64,000 bases of DNA. It comes from Nostoc flagelliforme FACHB-838. GTDB taxonomy: Bacteria; Cyanobacteriota; Cyanobacteriia; Cyanobacteriales; Nostocaceae. Positions 48,842-57,581 of this stretch are shown here, piece by piece. The notes under the pieces were generated by a model. The model ran no database searches and was not told the DNA's origin. It saw only the letters and a program-made list of their open reading frames with translations. A program made the position numbers and the translations under genes. The stretch is from positions 94,094-158,093 of the forward strand of contig NZ_JACJSI010000009.1 in NCBI RefSeq assembly GCF_014698065.1. The letters are read 5' to 3'. Positions within the stretch are counted from its first letter, which is position 1. Each line of letters starts with the position of its first letter.

Positions 48842-49264
48842 TTATCTATTACCACAAGTAAACTGTTCTTCAATGGTAAGGATTAGATCCTTGAGTTTTA
48901 AAGGTTTGACAAAATAGTGACATGCGCCCAAACTAAGAGCAAGTTCTTGATCTGCTTTAAAAGCAAAGGCTGAAACCACAATGATCGGTATTTTTGACAA
49001 ATCAGGTTTTTCTTGGACTTGTTTTAAGAGTGAATAACCGTCAATATCTGGCAATTTCAAGTCTAATAAGATTAAATCTGGCTCAAATTTCTCTATAGTT
49101 GAGAAAAAAGTAGAGCCTTCTGATAAGCTTTGGACATCATACCCAGAGTAACTCAAATAGTCACTCAGTAGCATCCGATTGAGGTCATGGTCTTCAACTA
49201 GCAAAATTCGTCTAGCTTTGTGTGACCGCAATCGCTGATCTATATTGAGTAATTGTGCTGTCAT
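48842..49264 (-). CDS. Single-domain response regulator (CheY-like)
   Basis: A 140-residue protein consisting only of a receiver domain: E24-D25 acidic pair (ILLVEDHDLNRMLLSDYLSY), phosphoacceptor D68 (LILLDLKLPDIDG), S98 (VVSAFAF) and K120 (HYFVKPLKLKD). All phosphorylation residues are present. There is no output domain, so it must work by protein contact, perhaps in a phosphorelay with hybrid kinases elsewhere. No kinase is adjacent. Confidence 0.93.
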   Translation of the reverse strand: MTAQLLNIDQRLRSHKARRILLVEDHDLNRMLLSDYLSYSGYDVQSLSEGSTFFSTIEKFEPDLILLDLKLPDIDGYSLLKQVQEKPDLSKIPIIVVSAFAFKADQELALSLGACHYFVKPLKLKDLILTIEEQFTCGNR

Positions 49265-49535
49265 TGCTACCTAGTTCTTATCTAATTTTTTAAGTAAAAG
49301 CCAAAAATTATTAAAATTAACTAAAACAGTAGTGCATTTAAACGGTGAAACGAATAGCAATTTAACTTATATAATTTAGCCAAAGAGATGAATCAATTAA
49401 ATTTTGCTACATTACAATACTTAAATAATAGCCCTGCTAAGTAGAATTTAATCAAAAATTTAGTTTTTTTTACGAATTTTTTCTAATTTAAAGGCAATTG
49501 AACAAGCGAGTGCGCGAACGTAAGAAGCAAAGCTA
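49265..49535. other. AT-rich intergenic, no gene seen
   Basis: No structure noticed apart from promoter-like AT-rich sequence. Confidence 0.35.
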
Positions 49536-49860
49536 GTGAAGAAAGTAATCATTCTTGTGTATTACGTTGTTTACACCCCTTGTTTGATTCCACTTGAATC
49601 CAATGTCTGCACAAGCTTGTATAGTGTGATCCTTAACAATGATTTCTGTACTCTGCCCGTAGGAGCTATCGAAAGGCAGGAACTGTCGCAACTATTAGGA
49701 CGATATGGAGAAAGCAGTCTCGATGAAACAAGTTTCATAGTCAAGTATGAAAATGCGATGTGAGACTGATCTATATAGATACTCATCGAAAGAGCATTTT
49801 CAAGTCAGAAGGGTTTTATGTTTTACTGTATAAGCAAGATGGGATTGATGCAAAGCAATT
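49536..49860 (+). pseudogene. Possible frameshifted small gene
   Basis: A GTG-started frame (49536-49763, 75 codons) ends NDFCTLPVGAIERQELSQLL ... SFIVKYENAM; overlapping its end, another frame continues with RLIYIDTHRKSIFKSEGFYV and LLYKQDGIDAKQLQTD to TAA near 49860. Both halves look more protein-like than the surrounding DNA. Read together they could be one protein of about 110 residues broken by a frameshift, or two overlapping small genes. No family recognised. Confidence 0.3.
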
Positions 49861-50079
49861 ACAAACCGATTAAAACATAACTGTTTCGGCTTTTCTTAAT
49901 GCCATTCCAATTACAATCCAAGAGCATCAGAGCAAAATTAGCACTCAAGGATGCTTGCTTATAAATGATACTAGAATCTTCCAAAATAACAAATTAGGAA
50001 GCCTTTAGTTAGATAAAAATTACAAGGTTAAGTTAAATAAAATAACCTTTCGAGTTTGCGGTTACTTTTGTAAAGTTAA

Positions 50080-50152
50080 CGAGCGCGGAGGGATTTGAAC
50101 CCCCGACCCACAGAACCGGAATCTGTTGCTCTATCCACTGAGCTACGCGCCC
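50080..50152 (-). tRNA. tRNA-Arg (anticodon CCG)
   Basis: A 73-nt cloverleaf. Acceptor GGGCGCG with CGCGCTC (one G-T pair), D arm AGCTCAGTGGATAGAGCA, anticodon arm ACAGA-TTCCGGT-TCTGT with anticodon CCG, and T arm GGGGG-TTCAAAT-CCCTC with one mismatch-type pair. Discriminator G. No encoded CCA. Reads CGG codons. Confidence 0.93.
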
Positions 50153-50219
50153 TTAAGCCTTTACAAATTATAGCACGTCTGTGATAGAATTTGCCGCTTA
50201 GAGAAACTCAGTTTTTGGG

Positions 50220-51425
50220 TTAAAGATAATTAGCTGGGTCTACTGGTGTACCATTTTGACGCACTTCAAAGTGGAGGTGGGGCCCAGTGGATAAACCTGT
50301 AGAACCAACAGCAGCGATCGCTTGTCCACGTTCAACAGCTTGTCCATCAGCAACATACAACTCGCTGCTATGTCCGTACAGTGTGGTAATGCCTTTGCCG
50401 TGGTCAATAATTACCGCTCTGCCATAACCACCATACCACCCAGCAAAAATTACTATTCCTGAATCGGCTGCCCGAATTGTACTACCATAACTAGCAGCAA
50501 AATCTAACCCAGCGTGAAAGCGACGATAGCCGAGAACGGGGTGCATCCGCCAGCCGAAGGGACTACTAGTAAAAGCATCGCTAGGATATGCCATTACACC
50601 AGTTCCCTGAATGATGACACTTGTTCGGCTGTTGGTTTTTGTTTGCGCTTCTTCTGTGGCTCTAGCTTCTGCTACCTTTTGTTGAATCAACACTTCCAGA
50701 TTTTTGGATTCCCTTTCTAACTGGTTTTGCGCCGCTTCCAAGGCTAGGCGATCGCTATTTAGGCGTTGAATTAATTCTGATTGCGATTGCGCTTGAGTTT
50801 GATAATCGGCTTTTTGTGCCAGCAGTTGCTCACGAATTAAGGCAATTTCGTTTTTTTGCTGTTCTACTTCCGTTTTTTGTTGATTAATCAGGTTTGCTTG
50901 GGCGTTGAGTTTTACCAAAATTTGTTCGTCTGCCTGATACACCAACTTCAACTGATGACGACGGCTGAGAAAGTCGCTAATATTTTGACTTTGGAGCAAA
51001 ACTGCCCATCCAACAGAAGCGGGCGATCGCTGGAGATATCGCAATCTTGCTACTGTTGCTACTTGACGTTGCTGATACGAGCGTTCTGCCACAGCTAAAT
51101 CAGTTTCTAACTGCTGGAGGCGTTTGGCAGCGAGTTGTAATCGTGATTCGCTCTGTTGAATATAGCTATCTGTAGTTCGCAGATTTTGCTTTAAACCAGT
51201 GAGATGTTTTTGGGCCTCTTGTTGAAGATTTGTTAAGCGATCGCGATCATTTACGACACTCTGATGCTGCTGGTTCATTTGTTGCTGCTGTTGTCGCAAA
51301 GTATCAATAGACCCTGTGGACGTTGCGTGTACTGGAATTAATGCGAAACAAGTCCACAAAATGCAGCTAACTACAATAAATAAACAGCAATAAATCTGTA
51401 TTTTTCCTATAAATCGCGCTCTCAT
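50220..51425 (-). CDS. M23 family metallopeptidase with coiled coil (EnvC/NlpD-like)
   Basis: A 401-residue protein: signal anchor at about 10-34, long coiled coil (about 38-265, many Gln), and a C-terminal LytM/M23 domain. Zinc and catalytic residues are intact: H304 and D308 (HAGLD), H352 (YGHSS), H383 and H385 (PHLHFEV). In Proteobacteria EnvC has lost these residues and only activates amidases; here the enzyme should itself cut peptidoglycan peptides. Likely periplasmic, cell division or septal wall remodelling. Monocistronic; tRNA-Arg lies downstream on the same strand. Confidence 0.92.
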   Translation of the reverse strand: MRARFIGKIQIYCCLFIVVSCILWTCFALIPVHATSTGSIDTLRQQQQQMNQQHQSVVNDRDRLTNLQQEAQKHLTGLKQNLRTTDSYIQQSESRLQLAAKRLQQLETDLAVAERSYQQRQVATVARLRYLQRSPASVGWAVLLQSQNISDFLSRRHQLKLVYQADEQILVKLNAQANLINQQKTEVEQQKNEIALIREQLLAQKADYQTQAQSQSELIQRLNSDRLALEAAQNQLERESKNLEVLIQQKVAEARATEEAQTKTNSRTSVIIQGTGVMAYPSDAFTSSPFGWRMHPVLGYRRFHAGLDFAASYGSTIRAADSGIVIFAGWYGGYGRAVIIDHGKGITTLYGHSSELYVADGQAVERGQAIAAVGSTGLSTGPHLHFEVRQNGTPVDPANYL

Positions 51426-51617
51426 GGTGCGAACCTAAGCAAAACAATGCTTTCAAACACTATGAGGATTATTCCCAAAATCTGATTCACCCACTCCAAC
51501 GCATTATTAAATTGGTCTGCCAAGTTGTATGCCGTAATTTTTGAGTTTAATTGCTCTTGTTTACATAGGATCGTTTTAAAGACAAGCCGAACTAGCAAAA
51601 GTCCGGCTGAGTTTTCA

Positions 51618-51992
51618 TCAATCGTCTATACGTAGGAGCTTGCGGTAAAATGGTTGTGAAAAATCTGTCACGCGGTAACGTTTATAGTTGTCCATAAGTT
51701 CAATTAAAAAGTTAATAAACTCGAAACTTGCCATCATCAGTTCGTAACTCAGGTCAGCGTTACCATCAAACTGGATTCGGCAACGGGTTAAATCTGACGG
51801 TAAAGTAGCAACATTCCACGAGGCGACAAAGGGGACATGTTCACTGGCTTCTATCTTTCGGTGTCCCTCTAAGACCCCTTTTTGATAAAGGCTAATGGCA
51901 TAAGGCAAGAAATTCCGCTTAGTGCCTTGAACGTAAGGTAAGTAAACACTGGCTTGTTGTTGAGTAGCAGGCTGGAGTTGCTCAATAGACAT
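51618..51992 (-). CDS. Unknown cyanobacterial protein (124 aa)
   Basis: A 124-residue soluble protein: ASVYLPYVQGTKRNFLPYAI, SLYQKGVLEGHRKIEASEHV, FVASWNVATLPSDLTRCRIQ, FEFINFLIELMDNYKRYRVT, and an ending of SQPFYRKLLRIDD. Composition and codon use are normal, with no signal peptide. It looks conserved but I do not recognise the family. It is separated by 190 bp from the M23 gene upstream of it in reading order. Confidence 0.65.
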   Translation of the reverse strand: MSIEQLQPATQQQASVYLPYVQGTKRNFLPYAISLYQKGVLEGHRKIEASEHVPFVASWNVATLPSDLTRCRIQFDGNADLSYELMMASFEFINFLIELMDNYKRYRVTDFSQPFYRKLLRIDD

Positions 51993-52189
51993 TATTAAAT
52001 ATTCCTCAAGTTAGTTGGCAACTGGGGATATTAGTGGTTCTTAGTAGTATTCCCAAAAGATTTGTCTAAAGCACATAGTAGGAAATAGGTTACTGGGTAA
52101 AGGTTACAGGGTACAGATTATTCCCTATCACCTGTTACCTCCTCCCTAATCCCCATGCCCAATACCCAATAAATGAAGTTACTGCTAAG

Positions 52190-52620
52190 AAATATTAAAA
52201 TTTCGGTTACAATGATGCTGCATCAACTTTTATCGAAGCTGGGACGGTAACATTAAAAATCCCGACTGTAAAGTGGTGGATGCCGTTATTGCAGTTTCTC
52301 CCAACAACAAGCTGCTGCTACCTTGCTATTACTTTGCCCAAACCGGAGTTCTCGTTAGAGAAAGTCTGACTCTACAAGCTTCCTGCCCAAGTGGTTATCA
52401 AAGGAACCAAGCCTCTGTCTAAGAGTAGCAAACGTGGTTAATGCGAGGTAATTACGCAGAGTGGCGGTAACAACAAAGGTAGCCCCAGCGGCTTTTGGCT
52501 TAGGGATAGCGGGTATTGCAGTTTGCCCATTCCGATTAACATCGGGAAAAGTAGCTTAGGGATATTTGTCCGTAAAATTACTAACTGTAGACAAATACTG
52601 GTTTTTGAATCAAGCAACCT
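52190..52620 (+). pseudogene. Probable gene relic upstream of the glycosyltransferase
   Basis: Within this 590-bp gap one plus-strand frame reads NFYRSWDGNIKNPDCKVVDA, VIAVSPNNKLLLPCYYFAQT, GVLVRESLTLQAS and ends at TAA near 52423. A later stretch reads FWLRDSGYCSLPIPINIGKS. There is no start codon and the frames are broken. The DGN...LPCYYF pattern faintly recalls the C-terminal part of radical SAM/SPASM proteins; this is only a guess. Confidence 0.35.
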
Positions 52621-52625
52621 AACCT

Positions 52626-54032
52626 ATGCCAGCGAATTCCTGGCCCGAAGAAGATTCTTATCAAGAGCTTGATCCGCTAAACTCCTTGTTGTCTGACCTA
52701 TCAGGAGATGAGGAGTCAGTGTTAGAAACAGATCCTGTGTCTCTAACACCCCGGTTTCAAGGTCGTAGACGCAAAGCGGCTCTAGTCTTGACTATTGTCT
52801 GGAGTGGAACGATCGCTCTACATTTAGTTTCTTGGGCTTCCATATTTATTCTAGGATTGACCACCATTCTAGGATTTCATGCTTTGGTGGTAGTGTTTAC
52901 TAAATCCCGTCGCTATCCAAAAGAAATACAAGGAGATTTGCCTTTTGTATCTGTGCTAGTGGCTGCAAAAAATGAGGAAGCGGTAATTGCTAAATTAGTC
53001 AAAAATCTTTGTAATCTGGAATATCCAGGTGAGCAGTACGAAGTATGGATTATTGACGATCACAGCAGTGATAGCACGCCACATTTATTAGCAGAACTAG
53101 AAGGCAAACACAAGCAACTGAAAGTATTAAGGCGTTCCGCAGAAGCTAGGGGTGGCAAATCAGGGGCGTTGAATCAGGTATTGCCGCTCACAAAGGGCGA
53201 CATTATAGCAGTATTTGATGCTGATGCCCAGGTGACATCAGACTTACTACAACAGGTAGTACCTTTATTTCAAAGAGAAAACGTGGGGGCGGTGCAGGTG
53301 CGAAAAGCGATCGCCAACGCTAAAGCAAACTTTTGGACTAAGGGTCAAATGGCCGAAATGGGTCTTGATACCTGGTTTCAGCAACAGCGGACTGCCCTTG
53401 GTGGCATTGGCGAATTGCGGGGCAATGGTCAATTTGTCCGGCGTTCTGCCTTGGAAAGCTGCGGTGGCTGGAATGAAGAAACCATTACCGATGATTTGGA
53501 TTTGACAATCCGCTTACATTTGGACAAATGGGATATTGAGTGTGTTTTCCATCCAGCAGTGCAAGAAGAAGGAGTGACAAGTGCGATCGCACTCTGGCAT
53601 CAGCGCAACCGTTGGGCAGAAGGCGGTTATCAACGCTATTTGGATTATTGGGATTTAATTCTCAAAAACCGCATGGGAACCCGCAAAAGCTGGGATTTGC
53701 TGATTTTTATGCTGATTATGTATATTTTACCCACAGCAGCAGTCCCAGATTTATTAATGGCGATCGCTCGTCATCGTCCACCAATGTTAAGTCCCATCAC
53801 AGGATTATCCATTTCTATGTCGATAGTAGGGATGTTTACAGGTCTGAAACGGATACGTCAAGATCAGAAATTCCCACTTTCTACATATTTTATGATGCTG
53901 GTGCAAACCCTGCGCGGCAGTTTATATATGCTGCACTGGTTAGTTGTCATGAGCAGTACTACCGCCCGGATGTCGGTAAGACCAAAGCGGCTGAAATGGG
54001 TGAAAACTTTGCATACTGGGAATGGAGAATAG
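52626..54032 (+). CDS. Family 2 glycosyltransferase, cellulose/poly-GlcNAc synthase-like
   Basis: A 468-residue protein: an acidic N-terminus (1-45), two membrane helices (about 50-92), then a GT2 domain with DD144-145 (WIIDDHSSDS), DAD 198-200 (VFDADAQV), TDD 288-290 (ETITDDLDLTIRL) and HQRNRW 325-330 (the QxxRW motif), followed by further membrane helices (about 355-460). This is the arrangement of processive beta-glycan synthases. The product is unknown; exopolysaccharide is likely. It ends in a strong terminator shared with dnaX. Confidence 0.92.
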   Translation: MPANSWPEEDSYQELDPLNSLLSDLSGDEESVLETDPVSLTPRFQGRRRKAALVLTIVWSGTIALHLVSWASIFILGLTTILGFHALVVVFTKSRRYPKEIQGDLPFVSVLVAAKNEEAVIAKLVKNLCNLEYPGEQYEVWIIDDHSSDSTPHLLAELEGKHKQLKVLRRSAEARGGKSGALNQVLPLTKGDIIAVFDADAQVTSDLLQQVVPLFQRENVGAVQVRKAIANAKANFWTKGQMAEMGLDTWFQQQRTALGGIGELRGNGQFVRRSALESCGGWNEETITDDLDLTIRLHLDKWDIECVFHPAVQEEGVTSAIALWHQRNRWAEGGYQRYLDYWDLILKNRMGTRKSWDLLIFMLIMYILPTAAVPDLLMAIARHRPPMLSPITGLSISMSIVGMFTGLKRIRQDQKFPLSTYFMMLVQTLRGSLYMLHWLVVMSSTTARMSVRPKRLKWVKTLHTGNGE

Positions 54033-54046
54033 CCCCTTTGGGGAAT

Positions 54047-54070
54047 TCAAAATTTAAAATTTAAAATTTA
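54047..54070. repeat. AATTTAAA short tandem repeat
   Basis: AAAATTTAAAATTTAAAATT, 9-bp periodicity, directly before the terminator hairpin. Confidence 0.5.
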
Positions 54071-54107
54071 AAATGCAAAATTACCAAAAATAATTTTGCA
54101 TTTTTTT
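54071..54107. terminator. Terminator between convergent GT2 and dnaX genes
   Basis: AAATGCAAAATTA (54071-54083), loop CCAAAAA, TAATTTTGCATTT (54091-54103), then further T. Perfect 13-bp arms; it overlaps the dnaX stop region and serves the plus-strand gene. Confidence 0.85.
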
Positions 54108-56229
54108 ATTCATCATCCACTTCTGATTCTTCTACCCACTCAGGTGTAGTTATGGAGTCAGAGAATTCTGGGAAATCATCTGCAAAACGGATAATTTGTC
54201 CGTTGAAAAATTCTGCTAGACGTTGAGCTGCGATCGCTACTTCGTCAGGTTCCCAATCAGGCGTGGGTGTTAATTTTGGAGTTGGAGGCAAAGCTTGCGT
54301 CCCATTTCCATTTACGCCATTTCCGTTTACGCCATTTCTATTTACACCATTTCCATTTACACCATTTCCATTTACACCATTTCCATTTACGCCATTTCCA
54401 TTTACACCATTTCCATTTGCCCCATTTCCGTTATTTACTGCTGTCGGTGCTGATGGTGGAGTGGTTGGTTGTGGTAATGACGCTGGAGGCGGAATTTGCT
54501 GATTGTAAGTAGGAGTAGCTGGTTGCTGAACGCGACTAGAGTCTTTTGGGGGAGGATTTTTTTTGGCTGAGGTAGAGTTTGAAGAAGTTCCTTTTTCTAT
54601 ATTTATCTGGATTTCACGCTGGAAAGTCTGCTGAAAAGCTGCCGTAATCATTGGTAGATAAGATTTCCCCTTGTCATACCATGCTTGTTTAATCGCAATT
54701 CGAGCCACAACACCGTCGAACTCTATGAGTTGGCTCATTTGACGCAGCATTTCTTGCCTTGATTTTGGCTGGAGGTTAGCAAGCACTTGTTGCCAAACCT
54801 GAGTTAAGTCATATTCTGTTTCCTCAATAACTTCTGAACTTACTGGTTCAACATTCGCAGGTGACACAGGAACAGATACAGGTTCTGGGGTTGATGGTGA
54901 AACTGAGTTAACAGCAGAATTGTGATTTGTTTGCCGTTCAACTGGGGGAGATAAAGTGATGGGCTGATTTTGGACAGCCGCTTGATGATTGGAAGATGCA
55001 GAATTATGATTTGTTTGTGGTTCAGCTTGAGGTATAGAAGAGACTGGGTGATTTTGGGCAACTGCTGGAAGATAGCTTGGAGATACAGTAGGTGTGTTAA
55101 CTCGTGGTGCGACACTTGGGGCTTGTGGCTGAATATTTGTCGCACTGGGTAACAATCCTAGTAATGTTACTTCCAACCACAAACGCGGCTGAGTGGTATT
55201 TTTAATTTGCACTTCTGATGTGCGTAGGTGTTGCTGTCCTGCTAAAATCGCGCTCATATCCAAATATTGAGCAAACTCAACCAATGCTGTCCAGGTTTGC
55301 TGAGTACAAGCAACCAAATCATGGCGGTTGGGTGCAGTTTTAGCTATGAGTAAATCGCGGTAAAAGGCGGCGAGATTTTGCAGAATAGTTAGCGGTTCTC
55401 GACCACGATCTAAAATGTAGTGGGTACTGTCTAGAACTGCTTCTGGTTTATCTTGAGCGATCGCATTTAACAGCCCCAGCAAGTCCTGTTCGCTCACTGT
55501 GCCAACCAAATCCCAAACTCGCTCTGGTGTTACTTCACCCGCTAACAAACCCAATTGGTCGAGTAGACTTTCGGCATCCCGCAACCCTCCCTGAGAAAGT
55601 TGGGCTATCAGCGTGACAGCATCCGGTGAAATATGAATGTTTTCATAAGAGGCGATCGTACTTAAATGCTTTACCATCGCCTCTAATTGAATGCGTCTAA
55701 AATCGAACCTTTGACAGCGTGAAATAATTGTTGGTAACACCCGTTGCGGGTCTGTTGTCGCCAATACAAAAACTACGTGTCTCGGTGGTTCTTCTAGTGT
55801 CTTAAGTAGGGCGTTGAATGCTTGGGTACTGAGCATGTGGCATTCATCGATTACATAAACCTTGTAGCGACACTGCACAGGAGCAAACTGGGCTTTTTCA
55901 ATCAACTCGCGGATATTATCGACACCAGTATTACTAGCGGCATCGATTTCGATTACATCTAGCGCGTAGCCTTTAGTTATTCCCTGACAAACCTCACACA
56001 CGCCGCAGGGTTCAGCAGTAGGCTTGTCACCTTTGAGACAATTGAGGGATTTGGCCAGAATCCGCGCACTAGAAGTTTTCCCCGTACCTCTTGGCCCAGT
56101 AAATAAATAGGCAGGGGCAATTTTTGATGTGCCGATCGCGTTCGTGAGGGTGGTCGCGATCGCCTCTTGACCCACCAGTTCAGCAAAACTCTTGGGGCGA
56201 TATTTGTGGTGCAGGGGTTCGTAAGACAT
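54106..56229 (-). CDS. dnaX: DNA polymerase III subunits gamma and tau
   Basis: 707 residues from ATG 56229 (MSYEPLHHKYRPKSFAELVG); a longer frame from 56256 adds nine unlikely residues. Walker A is GPRGTGKTS (45-53), zinc cysteines C64, C75, C78, C81, Walker B/DExx D128-E-C-H, and the SRC finger ISRCQRF. It is the clamp-loader ATPase of the replisome. The C-terminal part holds a Pro-rich linker, an A8 tract (54557-54564 on the complementary strand), a 15-bp minisatellite and a conserved-looking end (AAQRLAEFFNGQIIRFADDF). No intein interrupts it, unlike some cyanobacterial dnaX genes. Confidence 0.95.
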   Translation of the reverse strand: MSYEPLHHKYRPKSFAELVGQEAIATTLTNAIGTSKIAPAYLFTGPRGTGKTSSARILAKSLNCLKGDKPTAEPCGVCEVCQGITKGYALDVIEIDAASNTGVDNIRELIEKAQFAPVQCRYKVYVIDECHMLSTQAFNALLKTLEEPPRHVVFVLATTDPQRVLPTIISRCQRFDFRRIQLEAMVKHLSTIASYENIHISPDAVTLIAQLSQGGLRDAESLLDQLGLLAGEVTPERVWDLVGTVSEQDLLGLLNAIAQDKPEAVLDSTHYILDRGREPLTILQNLAAFYRDLLIAKTAPNRHDLVACTQQTWTALVEFAQYLDMSAILAGQQHLRTSEVQIKNTTQPRLWLEVTLLGLLPSATNIQPQAPSVAPRVNTPTVSPSYLPAVAQNHPVSSIPQAEPQTNHNSASSNHQAAVQNQPITLSPPVERQTNHNSAVNSVSPSTPEPVSVPVSPANVEPVSSEVIEETEYDLTQVWQQVLANLQPKSRQEMLRQMSQLIEFDGVVARIAIKQAWYDKGKSYLPMITAAFQQTFQREIQINIEKGTSSNSTSAKKNPPPKDSSRVQQPATPTYNQQIPPPASLPQPTTPPSAPTAVNNGNGANGNGVNGNGVNGNGVNGNGVNGNGVNRNGVNGNGVNGNGTQALPPTPKLTPTPDWEPDEVAIAAQRLAEFFNGQIIRFADDFPEFSDSITTPEWVEESEVDDE
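54299..54430 (-). repeat. 15-bp minisatellite in dnaX encoding NGNGV repeats
   Basis: About nine copies of CCATTTCCATTTACA-type units (15 bp) encode Asn-Gly-Asn-Gly-Val repeats in the tau linker, one with Arg instead of Gly. It stays in frame, so length changes would be tolerated. Confidence 0.9.
54557..54564 (-). promoter_or_regulatory. A8 slippery tract in dnaX (possible frameshift site)
   Basis: In the coding strand GCC-AAA-AAA-AAT. A -1 shift gives K-K-K-S-S-P-K-R-L and a TAG at 54538-54536, six codons later. This would make a gamma-like product of about 564 residues. Confidence 0.5.
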
Positions 56230-56256
56230 GGAAAAATAGACTTCAATGCCTTTCAA

Positions 56257-56596
56257 CGTTAATAAGTAGCACCGAGTCGAGTTTAGGATTCAACTATTTT
56301 AAACTCTCGTACCTGCTTTGTTTATCGATGTTGCTATAGCCCTCGCACTCAACTAATGCCGTAAATTTTGGCACTCAGGAAAGCAAGTAACCACAGCTTA
56401 TCCTCTACTATGACTTCAACATCAATGTATCGGAATTATAGCATATCATTTAGTACATTTGTTCTATTAAAAGAGTCGGGAGTGAGGGAGAAGAACTCTT
56501 GACAAATGACTAATGACTAATGACTATACGTTTTATTGACTGAACTAACGCCATAGTCCAGTGCGATCGCTACAATTTTAGGATAAGCAAAACTCG
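56257..56596. other. Intergenic between divergent dnaX and the 56597 gene
   Basis: About 340 bases; a TGACTAATGACTAATGACTA tandem repeat at about 56506-56525. Promoters for both directions should be here. Confidence 0.45.
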
Positions 56597-57292
56597 ATGG
56601 TGCAGCAGATGCTCAAGCGGCTATTTCAATGGCTCAAAAAGCTTTTTCAGAGCTTGTTTGGTGGAAAACAGACTGCCTCAAAATCTAGGGGAAATGTCCA
56701 AAAAGAACCAGCGCCACCCCTAAGCGATACGGATCTGGAATTTCTCTTCAACGAACTGTTGGAAGGAGTACATCAAGCACGAGGCGAAGCATGGGCCCAG
56801 AAGTGGCTGCATAATATCGAACATCGCATCCCAACTGAACGCTGGGTTGAGTGGTTAGGGCGCTTTGGCGACAAATTGCTGGCATCACCTACACCTAATA
56901 ATGAAATGGCTGCGCGGTTAGTCCAACTGGGTGAGTTGAGCATTGGCGAAATCGGAGATGTTGCCTATAGTATCGGGATGCAGTTGTTGACACGCAATCA
57001 AGGCGAACCAATTTGGGAATATGAAGGGCCAGATGCTTTTAGTACAAGTTTGCCCTCTGAAATGGACTCACTATCAGAGTCAGCAGATGCGCCAGAGAAC
57101 CCCCCGGAGGGAGAATATCAAACTGTCACCCTAGAGGAGTTGTTTGTGATGTTACAGGAGGATGAAAACTTACGCCAGCAGATTGCTCAACAGCTTGCCG
57201 TTGAAACAGATGACCCACAAGTGCTTGTGCAAGCATTGATTAGTCAATTATATCCTGCTGGTCAATCAACTACAGAGCAAACAGAAAATTAA
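56597..57292 (+). CDS. Small paralogue of the N-terminal domain of the neighbouring TPR-CHAT protein
   Basis: A 231-residue protein. Basic amphipathic N-terminus (MLKRLFQWLKKLFQSLFGGK, 5-24), then a domain of about 90 residues (45-133: DLEFLFNELLEGVHQARGEA, RIPTERWVEWLGRFGDKLLA, SPTPNNEMAARLVQLGEL, IGDVAYSIGMQLL) nearly the same as residues 40-135 of the protein at 57582. Next comes GEPIWEYEGPDAF (a WEY-PD motif found three times in the neighbour), an acidic linker and a C-terminal part LEELFVMLQEDENLRQQIAQ. No enzyme motif. Possible sensor, adaptor or substrate of the CHAT protease; inferred from context. Confidence 0.7.
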   Translation: MVQQMLKRLFQWLKKLFQSLFGGKQTASKSRGNVQKEPAPPLSDTDLEFLFNELLEGVHQARGEAWAQKWLHNIEHRIPTERWVEWLGRFGDKLLASPTPNNEMAARLVQLGELSIGEIGDVAYSIGMQLLTRNQGEPIWEYEGPDAFSTSLPSEMDSLSESADAPENPPEGEYQTVTLEELFVMLQEDENLRQQIAQQLAVETDDPQVLVQALISQLYPAGQSTTEQTEN

Positions 57293-57581
57293 CTGCCGCG
57301 TAGAGCCAACAAATTTGGGATTTGTGTAACCTGCAAAAGGTGTTAGCGTAGCAGGGCGTTAATCTGTTATAAACCAGAGAAATCTAAAATCTAAGATTGG
57401 CAGCGTCAAAATTCCAGAGTTAAACCTAGGAATTGTAACGTTGTAATGCTATGCTCTTGAAGATTTGTATATTTTTTGCTAACCTGCTACGGAAGCGCTG
57501 TCCGAATCTAATGGGTTTTTACGTAATTGATGATTTTATTAACACAACGATGGCTACAATCTAGAAAAACAAAATCCAAGA
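57293..57581. other. Intergenic between the paired genes
   Basis: 289 bases with no gene; AACCTGCAAAAGGTGTTAGC-type sequence and an AT-rich promoter-like part. The second gene may therefore have its own promoter. Confidence 0.4.

Noticed and set aside
54263..54512. Two plus-strand frames with HFHLRHF or FPFTPF repeats
   Set aside because: They are antisense translations of the dnaX minisatellite, not genes.
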